Under the pieces are notes generated by a model. The model was not told the DNA's origin. It did no database searches and worked only from the letters and a program-made list of their open reading frames with translations. From the NCBI GenBank assembly GCA_910586875.1, contig CAJUJI010000033.1:1-20847 (forward strand): DNA of 20,847 nt, in the 5' to 3' direction. The stretch comes from an uncultured Anaerotruncus sp. (GTDB taxonomy: Bacteria > Bacillota > Clostridia > Oscillospirales > Ruminococcaceae). Position 1 is the first letter of the stretch, and each line of letters starts with the position of its first letter. The translations under genes and the position numbers were made by a program. Positions 6,593 to 14,251 of the stretch are shown in pieces.

Positions 6593-6754
6593 ATGGAGCC
6601 TACCTATTATACCGTTATGAAAATTAGCGGAGAGTATGCTATTTTAATCTCGGACAGCGGTGTAGAAAACACGGTGGCGATGGCGTTGCTGCCGCCCGAA
6701 ACCGATGAAGGAATCCGGCTGCTTTGCGAAAATTTTTCCTACACAGTGGTTTAA
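6593..6754 (+). CDS. 53-residue small protein, DUF3006-like
   Basis: This short reading frame is preceded by GGAGGAA with good spacing and by a strong promoter, and it ends 17 bases before potA, so I consider it real. The protein starts MEPTYYTVMKISGEYAILIS and ends in NFSYTVV. It is acidic and has no signal peptide or membrane segment. The pattern of YTV, then GEYAIL, then an acidic-Gly turn, then a VAMALLPPETDEG segment resembles the small DUF3006 beta-barrel-like family, though I am not certain of that assignment. It begins the polyamine transporter operon and would be translated first. Function unknown. Confidence 0.7.
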   Translation: MEPTYYTVMKISGEYAILISDSGVENTVAMALLPPETDEGIRLLCENFSYTVV

Positions 6755-6771
6755 GAAAAGGAGGCGGCACG

Positions 6772-7851
6772 ATGTCGGAACCGATTTTGTCGCTGCAACA
6801 AATTCATAAGCGCTTTGCCACGACAGAGGCGCTCACAGGGGTGCAGTTGTCGGTGCAGACAGGCGAGTTCTTGACCTTGTTAGGGCCGTCTGGCTGTGGC
6901 AAAACCACCACCCTGCGCATTATCGCAGGATTAGAAGTACCAGACAGTGGACGCGTGCTCCTGCAAGGCCAGGATGTCACCGACTGGGAACCAAACAAGC
7001 GCAATGTAAATACGGTCTTTCAAAGCTATGCGCTGTTTCCGCATATGGATGTCGCTAAAAATATCGGCTACGGGCTGCGGATCAAAAAGCTGCCCCGTTC
7101 GGAGATCGCGCGCAAGGTGGAACAGATGCTAGAGCTGGTGCAGCTATCCGGCTACGGAAAGCGGATGCCAAACCAGCTTTCCGGCGGGCAGCGTCAACGG
7201 ATCGCCATTGCACGCGCGATTGTCAACGACCCTGCGGTGCTGCTCCTGGATGAGCCGTTGGGGGCATTGGACCTACAGCTGCGCCGCCAGATGCAAACCG
7301 AGCTAAAAAATCTACAAAAGCGGTTGGGTATAACCTTCATTTATATTACCCACGATCAGGAGGAAGCGCTCAACATGAGCGACCGGATTGGGATTATGAA
7401 TGAAGGCCGCATTTTGCAGCTGGGTACGCCGGACGACATCTATGAGCGTCCACAGACGCGATTTGCAGCGTCCTTCATCGGACAGAGCAACCTTTTGGAC
7501 GCGGTTGTAACCGGAACCGATGGCAGCGGCGCGCTGGTTTTGGAGCTGGCCGGCGGTGTGATCAAAGCAACCGGTCAGGCACAGCCTGGCGAACATGTAA
7601 CCCTCTGCGTGCGCACCGAGCGGGTGCGTTTCGGTGCGGAAAACCAGGACGGTTTTACCTTACAGGGGTTGGTAAGGGCGCATAGCTACACCGGCGGGAT
7701 GCTGCGCACCACCTTGCTGCTGGACAACAACCAGGAGTTGACGGTGAATGGCATGGGAGGCGGCTACAGCCGCGCGGACATCGGCACACGGGTGCAAATT
7801 CACTGGAATCCAGCCTGTGCCGTGATTGTGGAAAGGGGCTGGGGCGAATGA
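6772..7851 (+). CDS. potA: spermidine/putrescine ABC transporter ATP-binding protein PotA
   Basis: This 359-residue ATPase energises polyamine import at the inner face of the membrane. Visible motifs are Walker A GPSGCGKTT (38-46), Q-loop VFQSYALFPH (82-91), signature LSGGQRQRIAIARA (136-149), Walker B VLLLDEP (156-162) and the H-loop in YITHDQEEAL (191-200). The C-terminal third (about 240-359) is the TOBE regulatory region typical of PotA/MalK-type subunits. I chose the ATG at 6772 because AAAAGGAGG stands about 7 bases upstream. The frame is open to 6724, but that lies inside the small-protein gene. Its stop overlaps the potB start by four bases (ATGA), implying coupled translation. Confidence 0.95.
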   Translation: MSEPILSLQQIHKRFATTEALTGVQLSVQTGEFLTLLGPSGCGKTTTLRIIAGLEVPDSGRVLLQGQDVTDWEPNKRNVNTVFQSYALFPHMDVAKNIGYGLRIKKLPRSEIARKVEQMLELVQLSGYGKRMPNQLSGGQRQRIAIARAIVNDPAVLLLDEPLGALDLQLRRQMQTELKNLQKRLGITFIYITHDQEEALNMSDRIGIMNEGRILQLGTPDDIYERPQTRFAASFIGQSNLLDAVVTGTDGSGALVLELAGGVIKATGQAQPGEHVTLCVRTERVRFGAENQDGFTLQGLVRAHSYTGGMLRTTLLLDNNQELTVNGMGGGYSRADIGTRVQIHWNPACAVIVERGWGE

Positions 7852-8696
7852 AGCAGAAGCGTTTTCCGCTGGGTGCGCTGCCGTTTATCCTGTGGACCTT
7901 GGTATTTGTAGCGATACCACTGATGTACATCCTTTGTATGAGCTTTTTAAAACGCGCCCAAACCTGGGGGGTTGTAGCGGAATTTTCAATGGAAAGCTAC
8001 ATACGCATGTTTTCCCCTACTTATTTGAAGGTGTTTGGTCAAAGCCTTTGGCTAGCAGCGCTCACCACCCTATTCACATTGCTGATTGGCTACCCCTTCT
8101 CCTATTTTGTTTCGCGGCTCCCCCAAAGGCGTCGCGCATTGGTCCTACTGTTGGTGGTTGTGCCGTTTTGGACCAATTCACTGGTGCGCATTTATGGCTG
8201 GATGATCCTGCTGCGCAGCCAAGGGGTGATCAATACCCTGCTGATTGCGCTGGGGATTATTGATAGTCCGCTCAAGCTGCTTTATAATTTTGGCGCCGTG
8301 CTGGTTGGTATGGTTTATGCGCTGCTGCCATTTATGATACTGTCCACCTACAATGCAATTGAAAAGCTTGACCCGTCCCTGGTGGAAGCATCGCGGGATT
8401 TGGGCGCAGGGCGTTGGCGCGCCTTTTGGACGGTAACGGTGCCTTTGACCCGCGCAGGAATTCTAGCGGGCTGTGTGTTGGTGTTCATCCCATCGGTGGG
8501 ATTATTTTTTATTTCCGATCTGCTTGGGGGCGCCAAAACCATGCTGCTGGGAAACCTCATCAAAAATGAGCTGCTCACCGCCCGCAATTGGCCGCTGGGT
8601 GCAGCGCTCTCGGTGGCGATGATGGCGATGACCTTGCTGGTGATCGGCATTTACCAGCGGGTTGCCGGAGAAAAAAGTCTGGAGGGGATTGTTTGA
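7848..8696 (+). CDS. potB: spermidine/putrescine ABC transporter permease PotB
   Basis: This 282-residue membrane protein has about six transmembrane helices. The EAA loop that docks on the ATPase is VEASRDLGAGRWRAFWTVTV, about residues 180-199. The family is binding-protein-dependent transport permease (BPD_transp_1). It starts in the ATGA overlap with potA, with AAAGGGGC as ribosome site, and overlaps the potC start by four bases. PotB and PotC form the heterodimeric channel for polyamines. Length and gene order are those of a standard potABCD operon. Confidence 0.93.
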   Translation: MKQKRFPLGALPFILWTLVFVAIPLMYILCMSFLKRAQTWGVVAEFSMESYIRMFSPTYLKVFGQSLWLAALTTLFTLLIGYPFSYFVSRLPQRRRALVLLLVVVPFWTNSLVRIYGWMILLRSQGVINTLLIALGIIDSPLKLLYNFGAVLVGMVYALLPFMILSTYNAIEKLDPSLVEASRDLGAGRWRAFWTVTVPLTRAGILAGCVLVFIPSVGLFFISDLLGGAKTMLLGNLIKNELLTARNWPLGAALSVAMMAMTLLVIGIYQRVAGEKSLEGIV

Positions 8697-9484
8697 AGAA
8701 ACGCACACGCCTACCAGAGCTTTATATTTTATTGATCCTGCTGTTGCTTTATCTACCGATTCTAGTGGTGGTCGCCTATTCCTTTAATGACACCAAGCTG
8801 TTCCATTGGGCAGGCTTTACGCTTGACTGGTACCGCAAGCTTGCGCGCAATCAAACGATCCTCCAGGCATTCTGGAACAGTCTAAAGCTGGCGGCGCTGA
8901 GCAGTCTCACCGCTGCCATATTGGGAACGATTGGCGCAGTGGGGGTTTCACGCAGACATTTTCGCGGGCGGGCCACATTGGAAAATCTGGCGCTCATCCC
9001 AATTATGGTGCCAGAGATTATTTTGGGGATGGCCTACCTCGCGTTTTTTTCCTTTTTGGGATTGCCGTTTGGGATGGTCACACTGGTGCTGGGACATGCG
9101 ACCTTTTGCGTGCCGTATATTTTTATCAATGTCAAGGCACGGCTAACCGCGCTGGACCCCGCAATTAACGAGGCTGCACGGGATTTGGGCGCATCCGGCC
9201 TGCGGGCGTTTTTTGACATCACCCTGCCGCTGATTTTACCTGCTATTCTATCCGGTACGCTGCTCGCCTTTGCAATGAGCATGGATGATGTGGTAATCAG
9301 CTTTTTTGTCACAGGTGCGCAGACCAGCACCCTCCCGCTGCAAGTTTACTCGATGCTCAAGATGGGCGTCACACCGGAAATCAACGCACTATGCAGCGTG
9401 ATGCTCGGCACCGTATTTCTTCTGGTCGCTTTGGGGCGGCTGTTTGGCGCGTTGCGCGCAAAAAAGATGCAAACAAACGAATAA
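8693..9484 (+). CDS. potC: spermidine/putrescine ABC transporter permease PotC
   Basis: This 263-residue permease is the second channel subunit. It has about six membrane helices and the EAA loop INEAARDLGASGLRAFFDIT at about residues 155-174. MDDVVISFFVTG, near 200, is typical of PotC. I propose a TTG start at 8693 (LKKRTRLPELYIL, Met when initiated). It overlaps the potB stop as TTGA and has GGAGGGG 5-6 bases upstream. An in-frame upstream extension to 8588 would add 35 uncharacteristic residues inside potB. potD follows after 19 bases. Confidence 0.92.
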   Translation: MKKRTRLPELYILLILLLLYLPILVVVAYSFNDTKLFHWAGFTLDWYRKLARNQTILQAFWNSLKLAALSSLTAAILGTIGAVGVSRRHFRGRATLENLALIPIMVPEIILGMAYLAFFSFLGLPFGMVTLVLGHATFCVPYIFINVKARLTALDPAINEAARDLGASGLRAFFDITLPLILPAILSGTLLAFAMSMDDVVISFFVTGAQTSTLPLQVYSMLKMGVTPEINALCSVMLGTVFLLVALGRLFGALRAKKMQTNE

Positions 9485-9503
9485 GAAAAAAGGAGTGTAT
9501 CAA

Positions 9504-10622
9504 ATGAAACAATGGAAAAGGCTGTTTGCGCTGGCTACAGCAGGTTTACTGCTGCTAGCGGGTTGCAACGGGGATAAGAGTGCGATCGGCATTATCGGAG
9601 GTGCCGACGGCCCGACCGCAATTTTTGTGACGGAATCGGACAAGAGCGCTGCACCGGAAGCACAGCCCTCCGGCGAAGAGAAGGTGCTGAATCTCTTTAC
9701 CTGGGTGGACTATTTCCCCGATGATATTTTGGAGGAATTTTCTGCACAGACCGGTATGAAAATCAACTACAGCACCTTTGAAAGCAACGAAGAAATGCTG
9801 ATGAAGGTGCAGTCCGGTGGAGAATATGACCTTGTATTGGCCAGCGATTACATCATTGAAATTGCCCGCCAGCAGGACCAGCTGCTCCCACTGGACAAGG
9901 AAAAAATCCCGAATTTCAAAAATATCAACCCTGCCTTCCAAAGCAAATTTTTTGATCCGGAAAACCAGTACACGGTGCCTTATGCGGCCGGTATTCCGCT
10001 GATTATCTACAATCCACAGATGGTAGATTTCGAGGTAACCGGCTATGAGGACCTGTGGAATCCGGTGTTTAAAGATTCGGTTGTTGTGATGGATGATGCA
10101 CGCAACGTCATCGGTCTGACCTTAAAAACGCTGGGCAAGGGACTGAATGAAACCGATCCTGCCGTACTTGCGCAGGCACAGGAAAAACTGCAAACTCTGT
10201 GGCCGAACATCCGCGCATTGGACTACAACACGCCCTATAACCTGATGATTAGCGGCGAAACCGCCATTGGATACATGTTTACCTCACAGGTTATCACCGC
10301 GCTCAATGAGAATCCGGAATTGAAGGTAGTCTTCCCCAAGGAAGGGCTCGGTTTCGGCATTGATGCCTGCTTTGTGCCTGCAAAGGCTCCACATCCTGAA
10401 AATGCAATGGCGTTTTTGGATTTCATCCTGGAGGGAGAACGTTCTGCACACATCACCGACCAGATTTACTACATCAGCTGCAACTCTGCGGCTACCGAAT
10501 ACCTGTCCAACCAAGCATTGGTCATTCCGGATGAGGCAATCAAGGGCGCTGAATTTATCCAGGACGTCGGGGAGGCCACCCAGCTCTATAACGATATCTG
10601 GACCCAGTTTAAACAGGGCTGA
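9504..10622 (+). CDS. potD: polyamine-binding lipoprotein PotD
   Basis: This 372-residue solute-binding lipoprotein delivers polyamines to PotBC. The signal peptide ends in the lipobox LLAG-C (Cys21). The mature domain aligns by eye with E. coli PotD: FTWVDYFPDD, YSTFESNEEM, DDARNVIGLTLKTLG, FPKEGLGFGIDACFVPA and the C-terminal DVGEATQLYND. Some ligand residues differ: E. coli Glu171 seems to be Asn, and Trp255 seems to be Gly (GFGID), so the preferred polyamine may differ. Residues 27-42 (AIGIIGGADGPTAIFV), between the lipid anchor and the binding domain, resemble an oxaloacetate decarboxylase beta-subunit motif. AAAAAAGGAG precedes the ATG at 9504. No clear terminator follows before convergent exoA. 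Confidence 0.92.
   Translation: MKQWKRLFALATAGLLLLAGCNGDKSAIGIIGGADGPTAIFVTESDKSAAPEAQPSGEEKVLNLFTWVDYFPDDILEEFSAQTGMKINYSTFESNEEMLMKVQSGGEYDLVLASDYIIEIARQQDQLLPLDKEKIPNFKNINPAFQSKFFDPENQYTVPYAAGIPLIIYNPQMVDFEVTGYEDLWNPVFKDSVVVMDDARNVIGLTLKTLGKGLNETDPAVLAQAQEKLQTLWPNIRALDYNTPYNLMISGETAIGYMFTSQVITALNENPELKVVFPKEGLGFGIDACFVPAKAPHPENAMAFLDFILEGERSAHITDQIYYISCNSAATEYLSNQALVIPDEAIKGAEFIQDVGEATQLYNDIWTQFKQG
9582..9629 (+). other. OadB-like GGADGPT segment inside potD
   Basis: These 16 codons encode AIGIIGGADGPTAIFV, six residues after the lipidated cysteine. From memory the Klebsiella OadB helix with the essential Na+ site Asp203 reads AIGIIGGADGPTAIYL, nearly the same. PotD of E. coli has nothing comparable there. 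Confidence 0.75.
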
Positions 10623-10709
10623 TTTTTCGGCCGTCTTTGGCGGAGGATTGCTGTACAGCTTGTTTGCCGTGCTTTTAAAGATCACCGGAAATGAAAGCTT
10701 CTGTGCTGC

Positions 10710-11459
10710 TTAAATATCCAGCTCCACAGGACAATGGTCGCTGCCCAGCACATCCGCATGTATTTTGCTGTCCCGGATCTGATCCTTGAGCTGCTGCGAA
10801 ACCAGGAAATAATCGATGCGCCAGCCCGCGTTCTTTGCGCGGGCGTTAAACCGGTAGGACCACCAGCTGTAAGCGTCGGTTGCCTGCGGGTAGAGCAGCC
10901 GGAAAGAATCGACAAAACCAGCTGCTAACAATTCGGTCAGCTTGCCGCGCTCCTGATCGGTAAAGCCAGCGTTCTTGCGGTTTGTTTTGGGGTTCTTTAG
11001 GTCGATCTCTTGATGTGCTACATTCAGATCTCCGCAGATAACCACCGGTTTTTTGCTGTTTAAGCCGGATACATAAGCGCGGAATACATCCTCCCAAACG
11101 ATCCGGTAATCCAAACGGGCAAGCTCGCTTTGAGAGTTTGGGGTATAAACATTCACCAGGTAGAATGTCTCATATTCCAGTGTGATGACCCTGCCCTCGG
11201 TATCATGCTCCGCAATACCAATGCCATAGGCAACCGAAAGCGGTGGAATTCTGCTGAATACAGCGGTGCCGGAATATCCCTTGCGGACGGCGCTGTTCCA
11301 ATACTGGGAATAACCAGGCAGCTCCAACTCCGCTTGTTCCTGCTGCATTTTGGTTTCTTGGATGCAGAAAATATCTGCATCTGCCTTTTGAAAAAAGTCA
11401 AGGAACCCCTTCCCTAAACAGGCGCGCAGTCCGTTGACATTCCAGGAAATCAGTTTCAT
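10710..11459 (-). CDS. exoA: exodeoxyribonuclease III / AP endonuclease (ExoA)
   Basis: This 249-residue enzyme cleaves DNA at abasic sites and removes 3' blocking groups in base-excision repair. All endonuclease/exonuclease/phosphatase motifs are visible: MKLISWNVNGLRA at the start (Asn7), FCIQETKMQ with metal-ligand Glu35, VICGDLNVAH, a WWSYRFNARAKNAGWRIDYF segment and the terminal SDHCPVELDI with catalytic Asp241-His242. The length matches the Bacillus ExoA/XthA family. GGAGGAA stands before the ATG at 11459; nine further in-frame codons lie upstream without support. It follows rpoN by 76 bases, with a hairpin between them, and no separate promoter is seen. Confidence 0.94.
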   Translation of the reverse strand: MKLISWNVNGLRACLGKGFLDFFQKADADIFCIQETKMQQEQAELELPGYSQYWNSAVRKGYSGTAVFSRIPPLSVAYGIGIAEHDTEGRVITLEYETFYLVNVYTPNSQSELARLDYRIVWEDVFRAYVSGLNSKKPVVICGDLNVAHQEIDLKNPKTNRKNAGFTDQERGKLTELLAAGFVDSFRLLYPQATDAYSWWSYRFNARAKNAGWRIDYFLVSQQLKDQIRDSKIHADVLGSDHCPVELDI

Positions 11460-11486
11460 AAAAATTCCTCCATTTGCTGACAACAA

Positions 11487-11513
11487 AGGCGTAGGCGGTT
11501 TTCGCCTACGCCT
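11487..11513 (-). terminator. stem-loop after rpoN
   Basis: AGGCGTAGGCG and CGCCTACGCCT form a perfect 11-bp stem with a 5-base loop, followed on the minus strand by TTGTTGTC. The U-tract is weak, so it may attenuate read-through into exoA rather than stop it fully. Confidence 0.65.
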
Positions 11514-11535
11514 AACTGTTTTGATTGCAGATTGT

Positions 11536-12894
11536 TTAACGTATCTGTCGCTGGGAAGATTTCAAAAATCCCAGCTCTTCACGATATTTTGCGACCGTAC
11601 GACGGGAAATATTCAGCCCCTCCTGCTCTAACAGATCGGTAATTTTCTGATCGCTGAGCGGATTCGCCTTGTCCTCCTCCTCAATCAAGGTGCGGATTTT
11701 CCATTTGATATCATGGGTGCTGGTGCCAGAGGAATCGCCATCCTCGCTTTCAACGCCCTTGACAAAGAAATACCGCAGCGGGTAAACGCCGTGTGCGCAC
11801 TGTAAATATTTATCCCGCACCGCGCGGCTAACGGTGGATTCGTGCATTTCGACCATCTCTGCGACATCCCGCATCCGCAGCACATTCAAAAACTGCGGCC
11901 CATACCGGAAAAAGCGCTCCTGCCGGCGGACGATCGCCCGCGCAACCGCAAGCAGCGTGCGGTTGCGGCTTTCGATACATTTTTTAATCCAGTTGACCTG
12001 GTTTACCTTGTTAGAAATATAGCTGATAACCTCCTTGTCAGAGGTTTCATTCGCCATGCGCAGATAGCTTTCGCTCAGGCGGATCTCCGGATAGCTGAAT
12101 TCACACAGCATGACATTATATTGATTTTCAAAGCTGGTTACAACCACATCAGGGGTGATGTAATTCGGCGGTGTCAGCTTTGCATAAAGCGCGCCCGGCT
12201 TTGGGTTCAGGTGGCGAATGCGCTCAATTGCAGCGGTAATCTGCTCCAGCGGAACGCCAAATTGTTTTGCAAGCTGCCCAAAGCGGTTTTTCGCGATGTC
12301 CTCCAGATAGTTTGCAACCAGCGCGCGTGCAAGGGTGTCCTCTGGCGCGAGCTGCAAGCAAAGGCACTCACAAAGGTCGCTGGCGCCCACACCCGTTGGG
12401 TCCAGTCCTTGTACCAGCTCTAAACCTGCGCCCAATTGCTCGGGAGTAAAGCTGCTGTCCTGCTCGATTTCTAGCTGATCGGTGGTCAAATATCCATTCT
12501 CATCGATGAAGCCCACCAAATATCGTGCCGCAGCCAGGGTATCAGGCGGCGCACTCACAAAGAAAATTTGGGTCAGCAGATGGTCCACAAGGCTTTCGTC
12601 CTCAACCGACGCCACCGTTTTTTCCAGGATATTCCCGTTTTCCTCCTCCTCATAATAGCCCACATTTTCTTTCTCTTTTACGGTTTGGCTCTCCAGCCAT
12701 TCCAGCTTACGAAGTGCGAGATCCTCCTTGGGATCCTCCTCTTTTGGATGCTCAAATTCCATCACAGGGTTTTCCAACATCATTTCCTTGAGATAAGCAC
12801 CTAATTGAGCGCTGTCCATCTGAAGGATGCGCACGCTTTGCTCCATCTGTGGGGAGAGCGTTTGGGTTTGTGACAGTCTAATTTCCAGCTCCAA
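11536..12894 (-). CDS. rpoN: RNA polymerase sigma-54 factor RpoN
   Basis: This 452-residue protein is sigma-54, which directs RNA polymerase to -24/-12 promoters and needs an AAA+ enhancer-binding protein to open them. Region I is at the N-terminus (LSQTQTLSPQMEQSVRILQM, residues 7-26). An acidic region II (about 50-95) follows, then the core-binding and helix-turn-helix parts. The RpoN box is RRTVAKYREELGF near residues 431-443, close to the C-terminus as expected. I use a TTG start at 12894 because GGAGGTGG lies a few bases upstream and the family N-terminus begins there. No enhancer-binding protein and no convincing -24/-12 site was found in the window, so its regulon lies elsewhere. Confidence 0.94.
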   Translation of the reverse strand: MELEIRLSQTQTLSPQMEQSVRILQMDSAQLGAYLKEMMLENPVMEFEHPKEEDPKEDLALRKLEWLESQTVKEKENVGYYEEEENGNILEKTVASVEDESLVDHLLTQIFFVSAPPDTLAAARYLVGFIDENGYLTTDQLEIEQDSSFTPEQLGAGLELVQGLDPTGVGASDLCECLCLQLAPEDTLARALVANYLEDIAKNRFGQLAKQFGVPLEQITAAIERIRHLNPKPGALYAKLTPPNYITPDVVVTSFENQYNVMLCEFSYPEIRLSESYLRMANETSDKEVISYISNKVNQVNWIKKCIESRNRTLLAVARAIVRRQERFFRYGPQFLNVLRMRDVAEMVEMHESTVSRAVRDKYLQCAHGVYPLRYFFVKGVESEDGDSSGTSTHDIKWKIRTLIEEEDKANPLSDQKITDLLEQEGLNISRRTVAKYREELGFLKSSQRQIR

Positions 12895-13054
12895 GTTTCC
12901 ACCTCCGGTATCTCTGATTGTTTATCTTTCGATGCGCCGCTTGTCTCGGTAGGGGAAGCCTTGCACCGGTGGGCGCGAAATCGTTTTTTGTTCTGCCTGT
13001 GTTTTTATTCTTAGCGCAAAATATTGTCGTTTTGCGCGGCAATCACTTATTTCC

Positions 13055-13083
13055 ATTATAACAAAGCGCCTTCCATATTGCAA
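13055..13083 (-). promoter_or_regulatory. promoter of rpoN overlapped by an inverted repeat
   Basis: On the minus strand TTGCAA (13083-13078) and a perfect TATAAT (13060-13055) are 17 bp apart. The repeat AAAGCGCCTT/AAGGCGCTTT (13063-13072 and 13082-13091) covers the spacer and touches the -35 box. Confidence 0.65.
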
Positions 13084-13091
13084 GGCGCTTT
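13063..13091 (-). terminator. inverted repeat, terminator of the patatin gene or rpoN operator
   Basis: Two perfect 10-bp arms around a 9-base loop end on the minus strand in GCTTTGTTAT. It could terminate transcription arriving from the patatin gene, or be a protein-binding site on the rpoN promoter. Confidence 0.5.
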
Positions 13092-13156
13092 TAAAACCTG
13101 TTTTTTGCCTAGGACAAACCGCGGCCTTTCCCAAAAAGGCGTGTATAAACGGCAAG

Positions 13157-13188
13157 AGAGGGCCTTTTCACCAGTGAAAAAGCCCTCT
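13157..13188 (-). terminator. stem-loop downstream of the patatin gene
   Basis: AGAGGGCcTTTTCAC pairs with GTGAAAAaGCCCTCT over 15 positions with one mismatch and a 2-base loop. Only TCTTG follows on the minus strand, so the U-tract is poor. It lies 23 bases after the patatin stop codon. Confidence 0.55.
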
Positions 13189-13210
13189 ACAAAGGATACA
13201 AAACCGCTCT

Positions 13211-14053
13211 TTATTTTTTCAAGGGCCTTGCCTTCGCGAGGGATTTTTGCGCATCAAGCATCCCTGTTTTATACAGCCCGCGCAGCTTGCCCATGTTCTG
13301 TTCAAACCTGCTAATTTTAACCGGTTCAGCGGGCGCGATCACCACCGCAACCCCCTCACGTTCCAACTCGCGGATGGTCTGTAAAGTCGTATTATAGAGC
13401 TGATGCCGCTGCTCCAGCGCATGGATCATCTGAGGATAATGGCGAAAGGCGTGCCGATACACCATTCGGCCGCCCTGCGGCGATTTTTGATAGCTGCGGT
13501 CGCGGGTCAACACTACAATCAACCGCTCACAGCCGTCGTCCAGTGCCCTGCGCACGGGGATTGGGTCCGCTATCCCCCCATCCAGATACAGGCCGCCCTG
13601 ATACTCCACAGGCGGCGAGAACAGCGGGATCGAGGAGGAGGCGCGCAGCACCGTGGAATCATGGTTGAGATGCTCCTTCCCAAAATAGACCGGTTTTCCG
13701 GTGAGCACATCGGTTACCGCGAGAACAAACTCGATGGGATTTTCTGCGAAGGTTTGATAGTCAAACGGGTCCAACCGATTGGGGATTTCTTCAAACATAA
13801 AATCCATCCCAAACAAGGAGCGGGTTTTAAAATAACTGTGCAGGCTTAGATAACGTTTGTCCAGCCCATAGGTGATGCTCACCCGATAGGACCGCCCCCG
13901 CTGCCGCGAAACATAGGATACCCCTGCACAAGCCCCTGCGGATACACCAATCACATAATCCGCCCAAAAGCCTGCATCAATCATGCAATCCAGCACGCCT
14001 TGGGTATACAAGCCGCGCATCCCGCCGCCTTCCAGTACCAATCCGGTTTTCAT
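13211..14053 (-). CDS. patatin-like phospholipase family protein
   Basis: This 280-residue protein is a patatin-type serine lipase/esterase with a Ser-Asp dyad. It shows the oxyanion-hole glycine loop EGGGMRG (8-14), the nucleophile elbow GVSAG (36-40, Ser38) and the DGG motif LYLDGGIADP with catalytic Asp158. The C-terminal 80 residues are basic and helical. The whole resembles the bacterial YjjU group from memory. There is no signal peptide, so it should be cytosolic or membrane-associated and act on phospholipids or acyl esters; the substrate is unknown. CAGGAGG precedes the ATG, and its promoter lies at 14109-14137. It appears monocistronic. Confidence 0.9.
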   Translation of the reverse strand: MKTGLVLEGGGMRGLYTQGVLDCMIDAGFWADYVIGVSAGACAGVSYVSRQRGRSYRVSITYGLDKRYLSLHSYFKTRSLFGMDFMFEEIPNRLDPFDYQTFAENPIEFVLAVTDVLTGKPVYFGKEHLNHDSTVLRASSSIPLFSPPVEYQGGLYLDGGIADPIPVRRALDDGCERLIVVLTRDRSYQKSPQGGRMVYRHAFRHYPQMIHALEQRHQLYNTTLQTIRELEREGVAVVIAPAEPVKISRFEQNMGKLRGLYKTGMLDAQKSLAKARPLKK

Positions 14054-14108
14054 CTGTCCAAACCTCCTGTTGATTGCACAAACAAGCCATTTATGTCATA
14101 CCGTTTTT

Positions 14109-14137
14109 ATTATAATCATCCATGCCCAAAAATGCAA
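14109..14137 (-). promoter_or_regulatory. promoter of the patatin gene
   Basis: On the minus strand TTGCAT (14137-14132) and a perfect TATAAT (14114-14109) are 17 bp apart. The leader is about 50 bases. Confidence 0.7.
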
Positions 14138-14167
14138 GGGCAAAGGAGATATGGTACAGACACTATT

Positions 14168-14190
14168 CGAGCCCCCATTATGGGGGCTCG
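14168..14190 (-). terminator. GC-rich stem-loop after the choloylglycine hydrolase gene
   Basis: CGAGCCCCCA and TGGGGGCTCG form a perfect 10-bp stem with a TTA loop in the gap between the hydrolase stop (14252) and the patatin promoter. No T-run follows on either strand, so its strength as a terminator is uncertain. Confidence 0.55.
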
Positions 14191-14251
14191 CTTAGATGCA
14201 TCGCTCTTTCCCTGCGATTTTTACGCCGGTTTGAGAGCCTTCGGACTGGAC

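Larger units (their letters stand above)
12895..13210 (-). promoter_or_regulatory. rpoN leader and rpoN/patatin intergenic region
   Basis: This gene-free stretch holds the rpoN promoter (13055-13083) and a leader of about 150 bases. A stem-loop (13014-13037, GCGCAAAA/TTTTGCGC with an 8-base loop) begins about ten bases after the predicted start. It also holds the inverted repeat at 13063-13091 and the stem-loop at 13157-13188 after the patatin gene. I see no small gene with a credible ribosome site. Confidence 0.55.

Noticed and set aside
10623..10709. Terminator between potD and exoA
   Set aside because: Only the short palindrome GCTGTACAGC without a loop or a proper T-run was found, so no terminator is annotated.
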